Assembly (NCBI GenBank): GCA_964521065.1
Contig: CAZFPQ010000283.1
Coordinates: 1-8,800, forward strand
From: CAYVAP01 sp964521065
Lineage (GTDB): Bacteria > Bacteroidota > Bacteroidia > J057
Reading direction: 5' to 3'
DNA: 8,800 bases
Below, piece by piece: positions 1 to 5,646 of this stretch. The notes under the pieces are model-generated. The model had not been told where the DNA came from. It saw nothing but the letters and a program-made list of their open reading frames with translations, and ran no database searches. A program made the position numbers and the translations under genes. The number at the start of each line of letters is the position of its first letter. Position 1 is the stretch's first letter.

Positions 1-43
1 GAATAGCGAGCTATTTCGAGAAAAATCGGCGCGGTCAGACTCC

Positions 44-68
44 TACTTGGGGCCCTTAATCCCAAGTA
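44..68. repeat. 8-bp hairpin with CCCTTAAT loop, copy A
   Basis: Arms TACTTGGG (44-51) and CCCAAGTA (61-68) pair perfectly around the 9-nt loop GCCCTTAAT (52-60). A second hairpin at 1429-1453 has the same stem length, loop length and loop sequence apart from the first loop base, while its four outer base pairs all differ and are still complementary. Both are preceded by GACTC. This looks like a structured repeat family, not a random inverted repeat. The strand on which it acts is unknown; on the minus strand the loop reads ATTAAGGGC. Confidence 0.6.
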
Positions 69-258
69 CTCGTGGCAAGACAAGTTTTGGCCGTAAAGGA
101 AAAAGCCAAACAGCCTCTTAGAGAGGGATCCCTAGGCCAAGGGCTAGGATGAAAAGATGAGTTCACAGGCTCGTAGAGTAACATAACATTCGAGAAAAGC
201 CCTGTGCCTCCTCCATTTTTCCATTCCCTTAATTTCCCCATGAATTCCCTCATTTACC

Positions 259-290
259 CAAAAAGGCCCTACGCTCATTTTGCGCAGGGC
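259..290 (-). terminator. Rho-independent terminator, minus strand
   Basis: Read on the minus strand, GCCCTGCGC (290-282) pairs with GCGTAGGGC (274-266) as nine pairs including one G.T wobble, around a 7-nt loop, followed by C and five T residues (264-260). It would stop transcription coming from the coiled-coil gene, whose stop codon lies about 183 bases upstream. Read on the plus strand there is no T tract, so it appears directional. Confidence 0.62.
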
Positions 291-472
291 ACAACCCCTA
301 AACCTAAAAACTACATTTTTCAAGAGGGAGATGTTGAGATCATGAGAGCCTGAGTCTTGATAGACCTTATCCGATCTGCTTGAGTCCCTTCTTTGATTTC
401 TTTATATCATGAGATGCTTGAAAGGGATGGAATCCAGCTGATTAAAAACTCCTCTTCCCTCTTTGCATCGAC

Positions 473-1042
473 TCAATCACCTTGTCGGGCGAGCATGAGC
501 TGGCAAGCATCTAGCAACTCTTCATTCTGAACAAGTTGATCTTCATGTCTCTGGATCGAGGCCCAATGGCTCTTGATCAGCTGCCTATTTGCCTCGATGC
601 GCTGTGCGGCCTCACTCATAGCCAATTCTAAGTCTTGTATTCGAGCCCGATTACCTGCCACCAACTCTTCTAAGACAGGATCAAACTCTTTGGTCTGCTC
701 AATCAAAACAGAATTTTCTTCTACGAGGCTTTGCAATTGGCGGGCGTACCTTTCTCGCTGATGAAGCAGTTGTACATTGGAGAGGTTGAGGTGCTCCACA
801 AGCTCATTCAACTGTGCGATTTCGTCCTCTATTTTTACTCGGGATTCGGTGAGCTTATGTTCAAATTGAGTCAGCTCCTCTTGGTCATTCTTGGCCGCCT
901 GAACGTCAGACCAGTATGGCAAGGGAAGGGCTCCTGGTACATTCAGAGGCGGAATGTTTTCTTGGCCCCTGCTAATCTGTGGATAGATTAGCAGGATAGC
1001 TGCCAACAATAGTATCTTGGGCAAGTTTTTGATTATAGACAT
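473..1042 (-). CDS. Exported coiled-coil protein of unknown function
   Basis: A 189-residue protein I do not recognise by name. Residues 1-26 are a typical Sec signal peptide: a lysine-containing start, a hydrophobic core LLLAAILLIY, and a small-residue end SRG-QE suggesting cleavage near 26. A short proline-rich linker (30-43) follows. From about residue 48 to 185 the protein is strongly helical and charged with regularly spaced Leu/Ile, as in a long coiled coil, with one cysteine at 180. There is no lipobox and no later membrane span, so the product is most likely periplasmic and oligomeric. The ATG at 1042 directly precedes the signal peptide and is the natural start. The gene is divergent from the 35-residue microprotein at 1143. 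A terminator lies 183 bases past its stop codon. The coding call is firm; the function is unknown. Confidence 0.85.
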   Translation of the reverse strand: MSIIKNLPKILLLAAILLIYPQISRGQENIPPLNVPGALPLPYWSDVQAAKNDQEELTQFEHKLTESRVKIEDEIAQLNELVEHLNLSNVQLLHQRERYARQLQSLVEENSVLIEQTKEFDPVLEELVAGNRARIQDLELAMSEAAQRIEANRQLIKSHWASIQRHEDQLVQNEELLDACQLMLARQGD

Positions 1043-1142
1043 TGCGGTAATCCTTATTAGAAGAGCCGATACAAAGGAAAAGGATTACTTTTGATTTCTA
1101 TACTTGTTTTCGAATGATTTATTACAAATATTTTACGAAAAA

Positions 1143-1250
1143 ATGGAATACATCAATGGCATTTTAGGCCTTGCAGGCATCATTTCTCTAGTCGTAGTGG
1201 TACTAATCCTGACGGTTTTTTACTTTGTACGCCACGATCGCAAGGAATAA
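1143..1250 (+). CDS. 35-residue single-span membrane microprotein
   Basis: ATG at 1143 to TAA at 1250 encodes 35 residues: a short N-terminus MEYING, an uninterrupted hydrophobic stretch from about residue 7 to 29 (ILGLAGIISLVVVVLILTVFYFV), and a charged tail RHDRKE. The basic tail predicts an N-out, C-in single-span inner-membrane peptide. A TACTTTTG element at 1086-1093 matches the Bacteroidota -7 consensus TAnnTTTG and would give a leader of about 40 bases; no clear -33 element is seen. The frame ends exactly at a hairpin whose A-run overlaps the stop codon. General build resembles small accessory subunits such as CcoQ-, CydX- or CcmD-like peptides, but no such partner gene is in view, so I assign no function. 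Short length keeps confidence moderate. Confidence 0.55.
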   Translation: MEYINGILGLAGIISLVVVVLILTVFYFVRHDRKE

Positions 1251-1275
1251 AAAAAGAGGAGCGCTATCTCGCTCC
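1249..1275 (-). terminator. Hairpin terminator, mainly minus strand
   Basis: GGAGCG (1258-1263) and CGCTCC (1270-1275) form a perfect 6-bp stem with a 6-nt loop. On the minus strand the stem is followed by TC and seven T residues, a classical intrinsic terminator. It would end a transcript from the DUF4332 gene after a roughly 300-base 3' region. On the plus strand the tail is only pyrimidine-rich, so termination of the microprotein gene would be weaker. Confidence 0.6.
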
Positions 1276-1567
1276 CCTTCCTTAATTTCTAAATTTAAGC
1301 TGCTCAGGACCACTCAAAAAATAAGTTATGCCGCTACGCTTAGTTCCTTCGACTTCGCTCCCCGCTTTGCGGGACTTCGCTGCGCTCAGCAGGACAGGCT
1401 TTTGCCCCATCTCTTCGCCACTGACTCAGCAGTGGGTCCCTTAATCCCACTGCTTCGCACCTTAGCTCCGACAGGTCGGAATCTTCGACTCGCTAAGGTC
1501 GATTTTCCTTCCTTGAGCTGGAACAAAATTCCTACGCAAAACCGACATGTTATTTTTTTCGTGTTCC
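1276..1567. other. Structured intergenic tract rich in hairpins
   Basis: This 292-base stretch has no credible gene; the 117-codon plus frame across it is low-complexity and follows the CTTCG/CGAAG repeats. It contains a row of small stem-loops: CCCGC-TTT-GCGGG (1361-1373), GCTG/CAGC near 1379-1390, CCACTG/CAGTGG (1418-1435), GCAGTGGG/CCCACTGC (1429-1453), and a nested structure with outer arms ACCTTAGC/GCTAAGGT (1459-1466 and 1492-1499) and inner arms TCCGAC/GTCGGA (1467-1480). CTTCG words recur through it. On the minus strand it would lie in the 3' region of the DUF4332 transcript, before the terminator at 1249-1275. From memory, CTTCGACTTCGCTCAG-like words are frequent in Bacteroidota intergenic DNA; multi-copy status cannot be shown from this window. 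Confidence 0.55.
1418..1453. repeat. 8-bp hairpin with CCCTTAAT loop, copy B
   Basis: Arms GCAGTGGG (1429-1436) and CCCACTGC (1446-1453) enclose the loop TCCCTTAAT (1437-1445). This is the partner of the hairpin at 44-68, with four compensated base-pair changes. Here an extra upstream arm CCACTG (1418-1423) can pair with CAGTGG (1430-1435), so two mutually exclusive hairpins compete for the same central arm. Confidence 0.6.
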
Positions 1568-1972
1568 TTAGTAGGTAATCATGGGCTCTAGTCCCTTAGC
1601 TCCTTCTACAAAAGCAGTCACTTGGGCTTGGGTAGGTAGTTGCCTAACGAGCTTCTTATCTGCGTTTACTTCGGCCATTTTGGCGTGCAGGTTCTCTGCA
1701 TTCCGGTTGCGCAACTCTTTCACCGTATCTACCCCTGATTGCTTCAACAACTCGGCGTATTGAGTACTTACTCCTTTGATGCGAAATAGGTCGGCCATGT
1801 TGGTCCAATCCAAAATTCTGCCTGCGTCGATCCCAGAAGCTTCTGCGATTTCTTTACGTCCCTTAGGGGTACAGCCAGTTTTGAGCAATCCCTCAACGGA
1901 TTTGATACCAGCTTTTGCAAGCTTCTCTGCATTCACAGGACCAATGCCCTCGATGTCTGAAATTTTTGCCAT
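1568..1972 (-). CDS. DUF4332 helix-hairpin-helix protein
   Basis: A 134-residue protein matching the DUF4332 family by pattern. It has two helix-hairpin-helix-like repeats: IEGIGPVNAEKLAKAGI at about 7-23, followed by SVEGLLKTG, and IKGVSTQYAELLKQSGV at about 65-81, followed by DTVKELRNR. Each repeat has the glycine-containing turn seen in DNA-binding HhH motifs. There is no signal peptide or membrane span, so it is cytoplasmic. Family members are usually around this size; their role is not established, and DNA binding is inferred from the fold only. The start at 1972 places MAKISDIEGIG directly before the first motif. The gene is divergent from the TetR gene across 309 bases, and its transcript probably runs through the hairpin-rich tract to the terminator at 1249-1275. 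Confidence 0.85.
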   Translation of the reverse strand: MAKISDIEGIGPVNAEKLAKAGIKSVEGLLKTGCTPKGRKEIAEASGIDAGRILDWTNMADLFRIKGVSTQYAELLKQSGVDTVKELRNRNAENLHAKMAEVNADKKLVRQLPTQAQVTAFVEGAKGLEPMITY

Positions 1973-2281
1973 TGCGAAAGTAATTTAACGAGTGATAGAT
2001 GATTCTAATATTAGACAAATTCCATGAGGGGAACTAATTTTTGATGAGTCGATCCCCTTTACATGGCTCCTACATTTTTGTAGACCAAAAGCACTCTCCT
2101 AAGTCACTCCTAAGATGGGATTAAGATTTTAAGAAAATTCAAACGAGATGACTTTCCCATTTCTCTCTTCACCCTAAGACGGGACTTTCTATACTTTTCC
2201 ATCCACTGGGGCGAATTTGAAGCTGTATTCTGATAATTGGTTCCTATATTGAAATACCAACGCAGATCTCACGATTACAAT
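1973..2281. promoter_or_regulatory. Divergent intergenic region with repeated CCTAAG elements
   Basis: This 309-base gap must hold the promoters of the DUF4332 gene (leftward) and the TetR gene (rightward); no small gene was found in it. CCTAAG occurs at 2098-2103, 2109-2114 and 2173-2178. The first two are 11 bases apart, about one helical turn. The second and third belong to a longer match, CCTAAGA(T/C)GGGA, at 2109-2120 and 2173-2184. Also present are the 12-bp perfect palindrome TCTAATATTAGA (2004-2015) and the small hairpin CTACA-TTTT-TGTAG near 2069-2082. These are plausible operator sites for the adjacent TetR protein, but that is inference from position only. A TTACTTTCG element lies directly against the DUF4332 start codon. 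Confidence 0.4.
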
Positions 2282-2884
2282 ATGGGAAGGAATAGTAAGG
2301 CAGTCCCTCGTCGCCAAGAAATCTTGTATCACTTTTACCAAGTGATACAGGATGAAGGAATTGAAGGGGCTTCCATTGCGAAGATCGCTAAGCGGATGGA
2401 CGTAAACCCAAGTTTGCTTATTCACTATTTTTCTAACAAGCAAGCCATGGTCCTCGGTCTGGTCAAATACATCGTCCAGACTTATGCCGAGAAAGTACTC
2501 CCTGACCTTACTGAAGTAAGCAACCCAAAAGAACGCTGGGAAGATTTGCTTGACGTCATAGCTCAAACCCACTGGGACCTCTTTATCAACAATGCCGTTT
2601 TCTATACAGCCTACACGCTGAGTTTTCGGATCCCAGAAATCAAACAAGAATTTACCCAGCTTTACGAAGAAGTTCGGAAACGCTTGGAGAACGAAATCAT
2701 GCTCGCCAAGAATGCAGGTGTGATTTCCGTGCAGGACTGTGGACAGGCGGCAGACCTCATTTTTATTCTTTTGGAAGGAGCCAACTACTATCAGAATGTT
2801 AGAACGGGGGTCCTTAGTATGGAACAGCGAAGTGAGTTGATCAAAAAAACCATCCGTACTTCCTTCAGCAACGGAGTAGTATAG
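2282..2884 (+). CDS. TetR/AcrR-family transcriptional regulator
   Basis: A 200-residue protein of normal TetR length. Residues 11-60 form the three-helix DNA-binding domain. The helix-turn-helix runs from about 29 to 48 (GASIAKIAKRMDVNPSLLIHYF), followed by SNKQAM, the usual YHYF-x-x-K-x-x-L region with IHYF here. The C-terminal 140 residues are the helical ligand-binding and dimerisation domain, with HWDLFINN around 97-104 and a BetI-like general layout. The ligand cannot be predicted. I chose ATG 2282 because MGRNSKAVPRRQEIL gives the usual short basic lead into helix 1; an upstream in-frame ATG at 2237 would add 15 residues of atypical sequence. No efflux or enzyme gene adjoins it in the same direction, so the target may be the gene itself, the divergent DUF4332 gene, or a distant gene. 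Confidence 0.9.
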   Translation: MGRNSKAVPRRQEILYHFYQVIQDEGIEGASIAKIAKRMDVNPSLLIHYFSNKQAMVLGLVKYIVQTYAEKVLPDLTEVSNPKERWEDLLDVIAQTHWDLFINNAVFYTAYTLSFRIPEIKQEFTQLYEEVRKRLENEIMLAKNAGVISVQDCGQAADLIFILLEGANYYQNVRTGVLSMEQRSELIKKTIRTSFSNGVV

Positions 2885-2928
2885 TGTTTTAGGCAATCCC
2901 CTTAGAAGGCCTTGAAACTAAGACTGCC

Positions 2929-2971
2929 GAATTAATCAACTTTGAGGTTTTTAAGTGATGTAGATTAATTC
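2929..2971. repeat. 9-bp inverted repeat
   Basis: GAATTAATC (2929-2937) and GATTAATTC (2963-2971) are perfectly complementary, with a 25-base spacer. The repeat follows directly after the weaker hairpin 2892-2928, 44 bases past the TetR stop codon. It has no T tract, so a terminator role is possible but not shown. Confidence 0.5.
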
Positions 2972-3083
2972 CGAGCCGAACTTTAGGTTTTGGGCAGACT
3001 GACGTAAGCTTGTGGCGGTGTTGGGCTGCATTTGAGGGCAGGAGTGGCCTAGTGCCCAGGCCTGGCATGCCGTTCCAACGAGT

Positions 3084-3120
3084 CGGGATGCTTACTTTTT
3101 TCAAAAAAAGGTAGGTCCCG
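3084..3120. repeat. Long imperfect hairpin with T6/A7 core
   Basis: CGGGA (3084-3088) pairs with TCCCG (3116-3120). Inside, CTTAC plus a T run (3091-3101) pairs with an A run plus GGTAGG (3103-3115), allowing two G.T wobbles and a 2-base bulge. The near symmetry gives a T-rich arm on both strands, so it could act as a terminator in both directions, which suits its place between convergent genes. The nuoM stop codon is about 75 bases away. Confidence 0.5.
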
Positions 3121-3192
3121 CCACTCGAAGACGCCGGTTTATCGGAAAGGCGACACGGCTATAGGAGAAGATCCATCTTGGCCAAAGTCCAA

Positions 3193-4749
3193 CTAAGGCA
3201 ATACCGTCAAAGCAGCAGGCTCTAACAAAGACAAGGCCTGCAACATGCTTTCGGCGCTGGCATTGATGCTCGTTAGAAATGGCGTAGCATAAAGTCCCAC
3301 CCAAAACATCAATACAATCAGCGGCATCATGATCGCCACTTCTTGCGCCTTGAGGTCGAAGATCTGACTGGAAGCAGCGGATTCGGCTGGGCCAAACATG
3401 ACTTTCCGAAACATATTGAGCAGGTATACTGCTGCAATGATCACTCCCACTGCTCCCAAGATCGGCAGCACTGCGGGTAAAGTCATGGAATCAAACGCGC
3501 CTACGAGAATCATGAATTCCCCCACAAAGCCACTCAAACCGGGTAACCCGACCGAAGCCATGAGGGTAATCATGAAAAGGAGCGTAAAAGCTGGAGCGTC
3601 CTTGGCCACGCCCTGAAAATCGCCGATCTGACGTGAAGGGTAACGCCGCATTAACATATCCGCTAGGAAGAATAATCCGGCCGTAGTAAAGCCATGGGCA
3701 AACATCTGCAAGATTGCCCCGCTCATGGCTTCTGGCGTCATGGCAAATACGCCAAGAATGATGAATCCTAAGTGCGACAGCGAGCTAAAGGCAATGAGTT
3801 TTTTCAAATCCTTTTGAACCACCGCAAGATAGGCCCCATATAAAATGCTGATGACGGCCAAGGTGCCAAAGACAGGGGCATAGCTCAGGCTCACTTCTGG
3901 AAAGAATGGCAAGACAAAGCGAATAAAACCGTAGGCTCCCATTTTTGATAGCAATGCCGCCAAGACAATCGATCCGCTGGTGCTGCTTTCCGAATAAGTT
4001 AGTGACTGCCAGGTGTGTAAAGGAAATAGAGGAACCTTGATGGCGAAGCTGATCGCAAAGGCCCAAAAGACCCATCGCCGTGCAGCGCTGCCAAAAGCGG
4101 CAACCTCACCTCCGTTTAGCGCCTCCTTGATGCTGAAGTAGTCCGTGGTCAAGCTATAGTCCGCTTGAGCGTGGATACCTAGATAAATGATCCCCACCAA
4201 CATCAACAAAGACCCCGCAAGGGTGTACAGGAAAAACTTCAAGGCGGCTCGTTGGCGATCGCTGTGTCCCCATATTCCAATCAAGAAAGCGGTAGGGATC
4301 AGCACCAATTCAAAGAAGATGTAGAACATCATCAAATCGAGCGAAAGGAAAAAGCCTAACACTCCGGTTTCCAAGAGTAGCAACATGCCATAGTATAAGG
4401 AGGCTTGTTCTTTTTCTTGGCTTTGATCATACCATATAATCAGGGGAAATAGGACTACGGCCAAAAGGAGCATTAGCCCAGATACCCCATCAATGCCCAA
4501 CATGAACTTCACGTCCCACCCCTGGGTGGTGAACCAAGCTGACTCGTGGTAAAATAGCATCCCATTTTCGCCGACACTTTGGCCGCTTAACCCCCATACC
4601 AAGCCCAAGCCGCAAAGCAGAGCCAATATAGAGGTAATCAATGCCACGCTGCCCGCGGTTTTGCCTTTGACCAAAAAGCTGATACCTGCCCCAGCTAGAG
4701 GAAGCAGCAAGCCAGCAAAGACCAGGAAGGAGAGGGTAGATTCACTCAT
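3193..4749 (-). CDS. nuoM: NuoM-type proton-translocating subunit, solitary
   Basis: A 518-residue polytopic membrane protein of the NuoM / MrpD-like antiporter family, close to the usual length of about 500. In complex I such subunits pump protons across the inner membrane. The key charged residues are present: Glu147 in FYIFFELVLIPTAF (TM5), Lys238 in AIKVPLFPLHTW (TM7), Lys269 in LLSKMGAYG (TM8) and Glu411 in SGFVGEFMIL (TM12). LSHLGF (325-330) and MFAHGF (349-354) are also typical. The usual L-P-D-A-H-x-x-A-P-T after HTW is changed to Q-S-L-T-Y-S-E-S-S-T (248-257). ATG 4749 is chosen because it gives a normal N-terminus and lies downstream of a candidate promoter; the 22-residue extension to 4815 would start upstream of that promoter's predicted transcription start. 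No nuoL or nuoN adjoins it, which is unusual. It could belong to complex I encoded elsewhere or to another complex. Confidence 0.9.
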   Translation of the reverse strand: MSESTLSFLVFAGLLLPLAGAGISFLVKGKTAGSVALITSILALLCGLGLVWGLSGQSVGENGMLFYHESAWFTTQGWDVKFMLGIDGVSGLMLLLAVVLFPLIIWYDQSQEKEQASLYYGMLLLLETGVLGFFLSLDLMMFYIFFELVLIPTAFLIGIWGHSDRQRAALKFFLYTLAGSLLMLVGIIYLGIHAQADYSLTTDYFSIKEALNGGEVAAFGSAARRWVFWAFAISFAIKVPLFPLHTWQSLTYSESSTSGSIVLAALLSKMGAYGFIRFVLPFFPEVSLSYAPVFGTLAVISILYGAYLAVVQKDLKKLIAFSSLSHLGFIILGVFAMTPEAMSGAILQMFAHGFTTAGLFFLADMLMRRYPSRQIGDFQGVAKDAPAFTLLFMITLMASVGLPGLSGFVGEFMILVGAFDSMTLPAVLPILGAVGVIIAAVYLLNMFRKVMFGPAESAASSQIFDLKAQEVAIMMPLIVLMFWVGLYATPFLTSINASAESMLQALSLLEPAALTVLP

Positions 4750-4784
4750 ATTCGACGAAGGTGGTGGTTCTTCAGAATCAAGGG

Positions 4785-4815
4785 CAAAGTAAGCAAGGGA
4801 CCGGGCGATATTCAA
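4785..4815 (-). promoter_or_regulatory. Candidate promoter for nuoM
   Basis: Read on the minus strand: TTG (4815-4813), 21 bases, then TACTTTG (4791-4785) within TTACTTTGCC. This fits the Bacteroidota primary sigma pattern TTG-N17-23-TAnnTTTG with one deviation in the -7 box. Transcription would start near 4778, giving a leader of about 30 bases to the ATG at 4749. It supports the shorter nuoM start. Confidence 0.45.
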
Positions 4816-4929
4816 GTGAAATCTTTGTCATGCAACCCATCCTTACACAAAGGGTCATTGCATTGTGGCCTTCAGAGCGAGGGTCAGGGATTATTTTTTG
4901 CTTCCTCTAACCAAATTATTCTGAATACG

Positions 4930-5562
4930 ATGCGCATTTTTACCTTCCTCCTGCTCATGGGAGGGCTGCTGTCTTTGCAAGTCCAGGCTCAGCGCTGCTC
5001 TCCTTCACGCTCTTCTTGCCAATGCAACCGCTCCAATGACCTTCTTTATACCGAACTGGGCGGAGGGGCAAACTACTGGGTGGCCCGCACCGACCAAGCT
5101 CCCGAAACCTTCGGTCAAGAAAATGTTGGAGGGCAACTCAATGGCATGGTAGGACTCAGGGTTGACCGCAGAGACCGCCGCCGCGCCAATGTTCTGGGTG
5201 TATGGGGCAGCATTGGTTTGCCTTCAGAAACTGGATTGAATCGTCAGCTTTCATTGTTGGGGCTCAATCAAACTACCACCGCCGATCCTGTAGAAAATCA
5301 ATTCCGTGAGATTGAGGGAGGATTTTTGCTTCGGGAACGCCTAAGGCTCAGTGCGGGAAAAGGGCAACAGTTTCTTACTCAGGTAGATGGCACCGAGACC
5401 ATCCTAGATTACTACACAGGTACTGCGGGATTAAACCTCCGCTTAGGTCGCTCACTTTCTTGGAACAGTGCTGCAACAGTGGCACTAGGAGGCGACTACG
5501 AAGCCCCCATCTGGCGGGTTTCTACCGGTTTAGCCTTCTGGTTTAATTGGTTTGATGTGTAA
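4930..5562 (+). CDS. Exported, probable outer-membrane beta-barrel protein
   Basis: A 210-residue protein I do not recognise by family. Residues 1-20 are a signal peptide (MRIFTFLLLMGG core, cleavage near VQA-Q). The mature N-terminus has three cysteines (23, 30, 32) and no lipobox. The rest shows alternating hydrophobic/polar stretches with many Gly and aromatic residues, such as YTELGGGANYWVA, NVLGVWGSIGL, GTAGLNLRLGR and RVSTGLAFWFNWF, as in amphipathic beta strands. The end in F-W-F-N-W-F-D-V resembles a barrel's last strand. Small outer-membrane barrel is the best reading, inferred from composition. I chose ATG 4930 because the signal peptide starts there; the open frame back to 4816 gives no sensible N-terminus. 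A TTATTTTTTG element (4891-4900) is a weak candidate -7 box. The gene is divergent from nuoM and followed by a strong hairpin. Confidence 0.8.
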   Translation: MRIFTFLLLMGGLLSLQVQAQRCSPSRSSCQCNRSNDLLYTELGGGANYWVARTDQAPETFGQENVGGQLNGMVGLRVDRRDRRRANVLGVWGSIGLPSETGLNRQLSLLGLNQTTTADPVENQFREIEGGFLLRERLRLSAGKGQQFLTQVDGTETILDYYTGTAGLNLRLGRSLSWNSAATVALGGDYEAPIWRVSTGLAFWFNWFDV

Positions 5563-5646
5563 AACCAGAAAATCGAGTACAGTTTTCGTAAAATCCCACT
5601 TATTTTCGGCGCTATTTTAGCCTAGATTTTACACGGCACAAATAGA

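Larger units (their letters stand above)
1..472. other. Gene-free left edge with small hairpins
   Basis: No convincing gene lies in these 472 bases. A 65-codon minus-strand frame (56-253) has no recognisable domain and begins just past a terminator, so I do not call it. Visible structure: a short hairpin at 2-15 (AATAG/CTATT), the 8-bp hairpin at 44-68, an imperfect hairpin around 128-150 (ATCC..TAG/CTAGGAT), and the minus-strand terminator at 259-290. The part from 291 to 472 is probably the 3' untranslated region of the minus-strand coiled-coil gene. The nonamer ATCATGAGA occurs twice there, about 67 bases apart, probably by chance. Confidence 0.5.
2885..3192. other. Structured gene-free region between convergent genes
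   Basis: This 308-base stretch between the stop codons of the TetR gene and nuoM has no credible gene; the 71-codon minus frame starts with TTG inside a hairpin loop and looks spurious. It is densely self-complementary: an imperfect hairpin 2892-2928 (outer GGCA/TGCC, inner CTTAG/CTAAG), a 9-bp inverted repeat 2929-2937/2963-2971, GGCCT/AGGCC around 3047-3063, and a long hairpin at 3084-3120. GTGGCGG (3012-3018) is also complementary to CCGCCAC (3118-3124). It may terminate both convergent transcripts, or be a dispersed repeat; the window cannot decide between these. Confidence 0.5.

Noticed and set aside
56..253. 65-codon minus-strand frame at the left edge
   Set aside because: It has no domain, an odd composition, and begins right after a minus-strand terminator; it overlaps the hairpin-bearing non-coding stretch.
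1225..1578. 117-codon plus-strand frame over the hairpin array
   Set aside because: It starts inside the microprotein gene in another frame and simply translates CTTCG-rich repeats.
2189..2896. 235-codon minus-strand frame opposite the TetR gene
   Set aside because: It is longer than the TetR frame, but it is fully antisense to a protein with a clear helix-turn-helix and has no recognisable domain itself.
2889..3104. 71-codon minus-strand frame after nuoM
   Set aside because: It would start with TTG inside the loop of a long hairpin and runs through several inverted repeats; this looks like translated repeat DNA.
4750..4815. 22-residue N-terminal extension of NuoM
   Set aside because: The extension is not typical of the family and its start codon overlaps the TTG box of the candidate promoter, upstream of the predicted transcription start.
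4816..4929. 38-residue N-terminal extension of the barrel protein
   Set aside because: The signal peptide clearly begins at 4930; the upstream residues would bury it and include the likely promoter.
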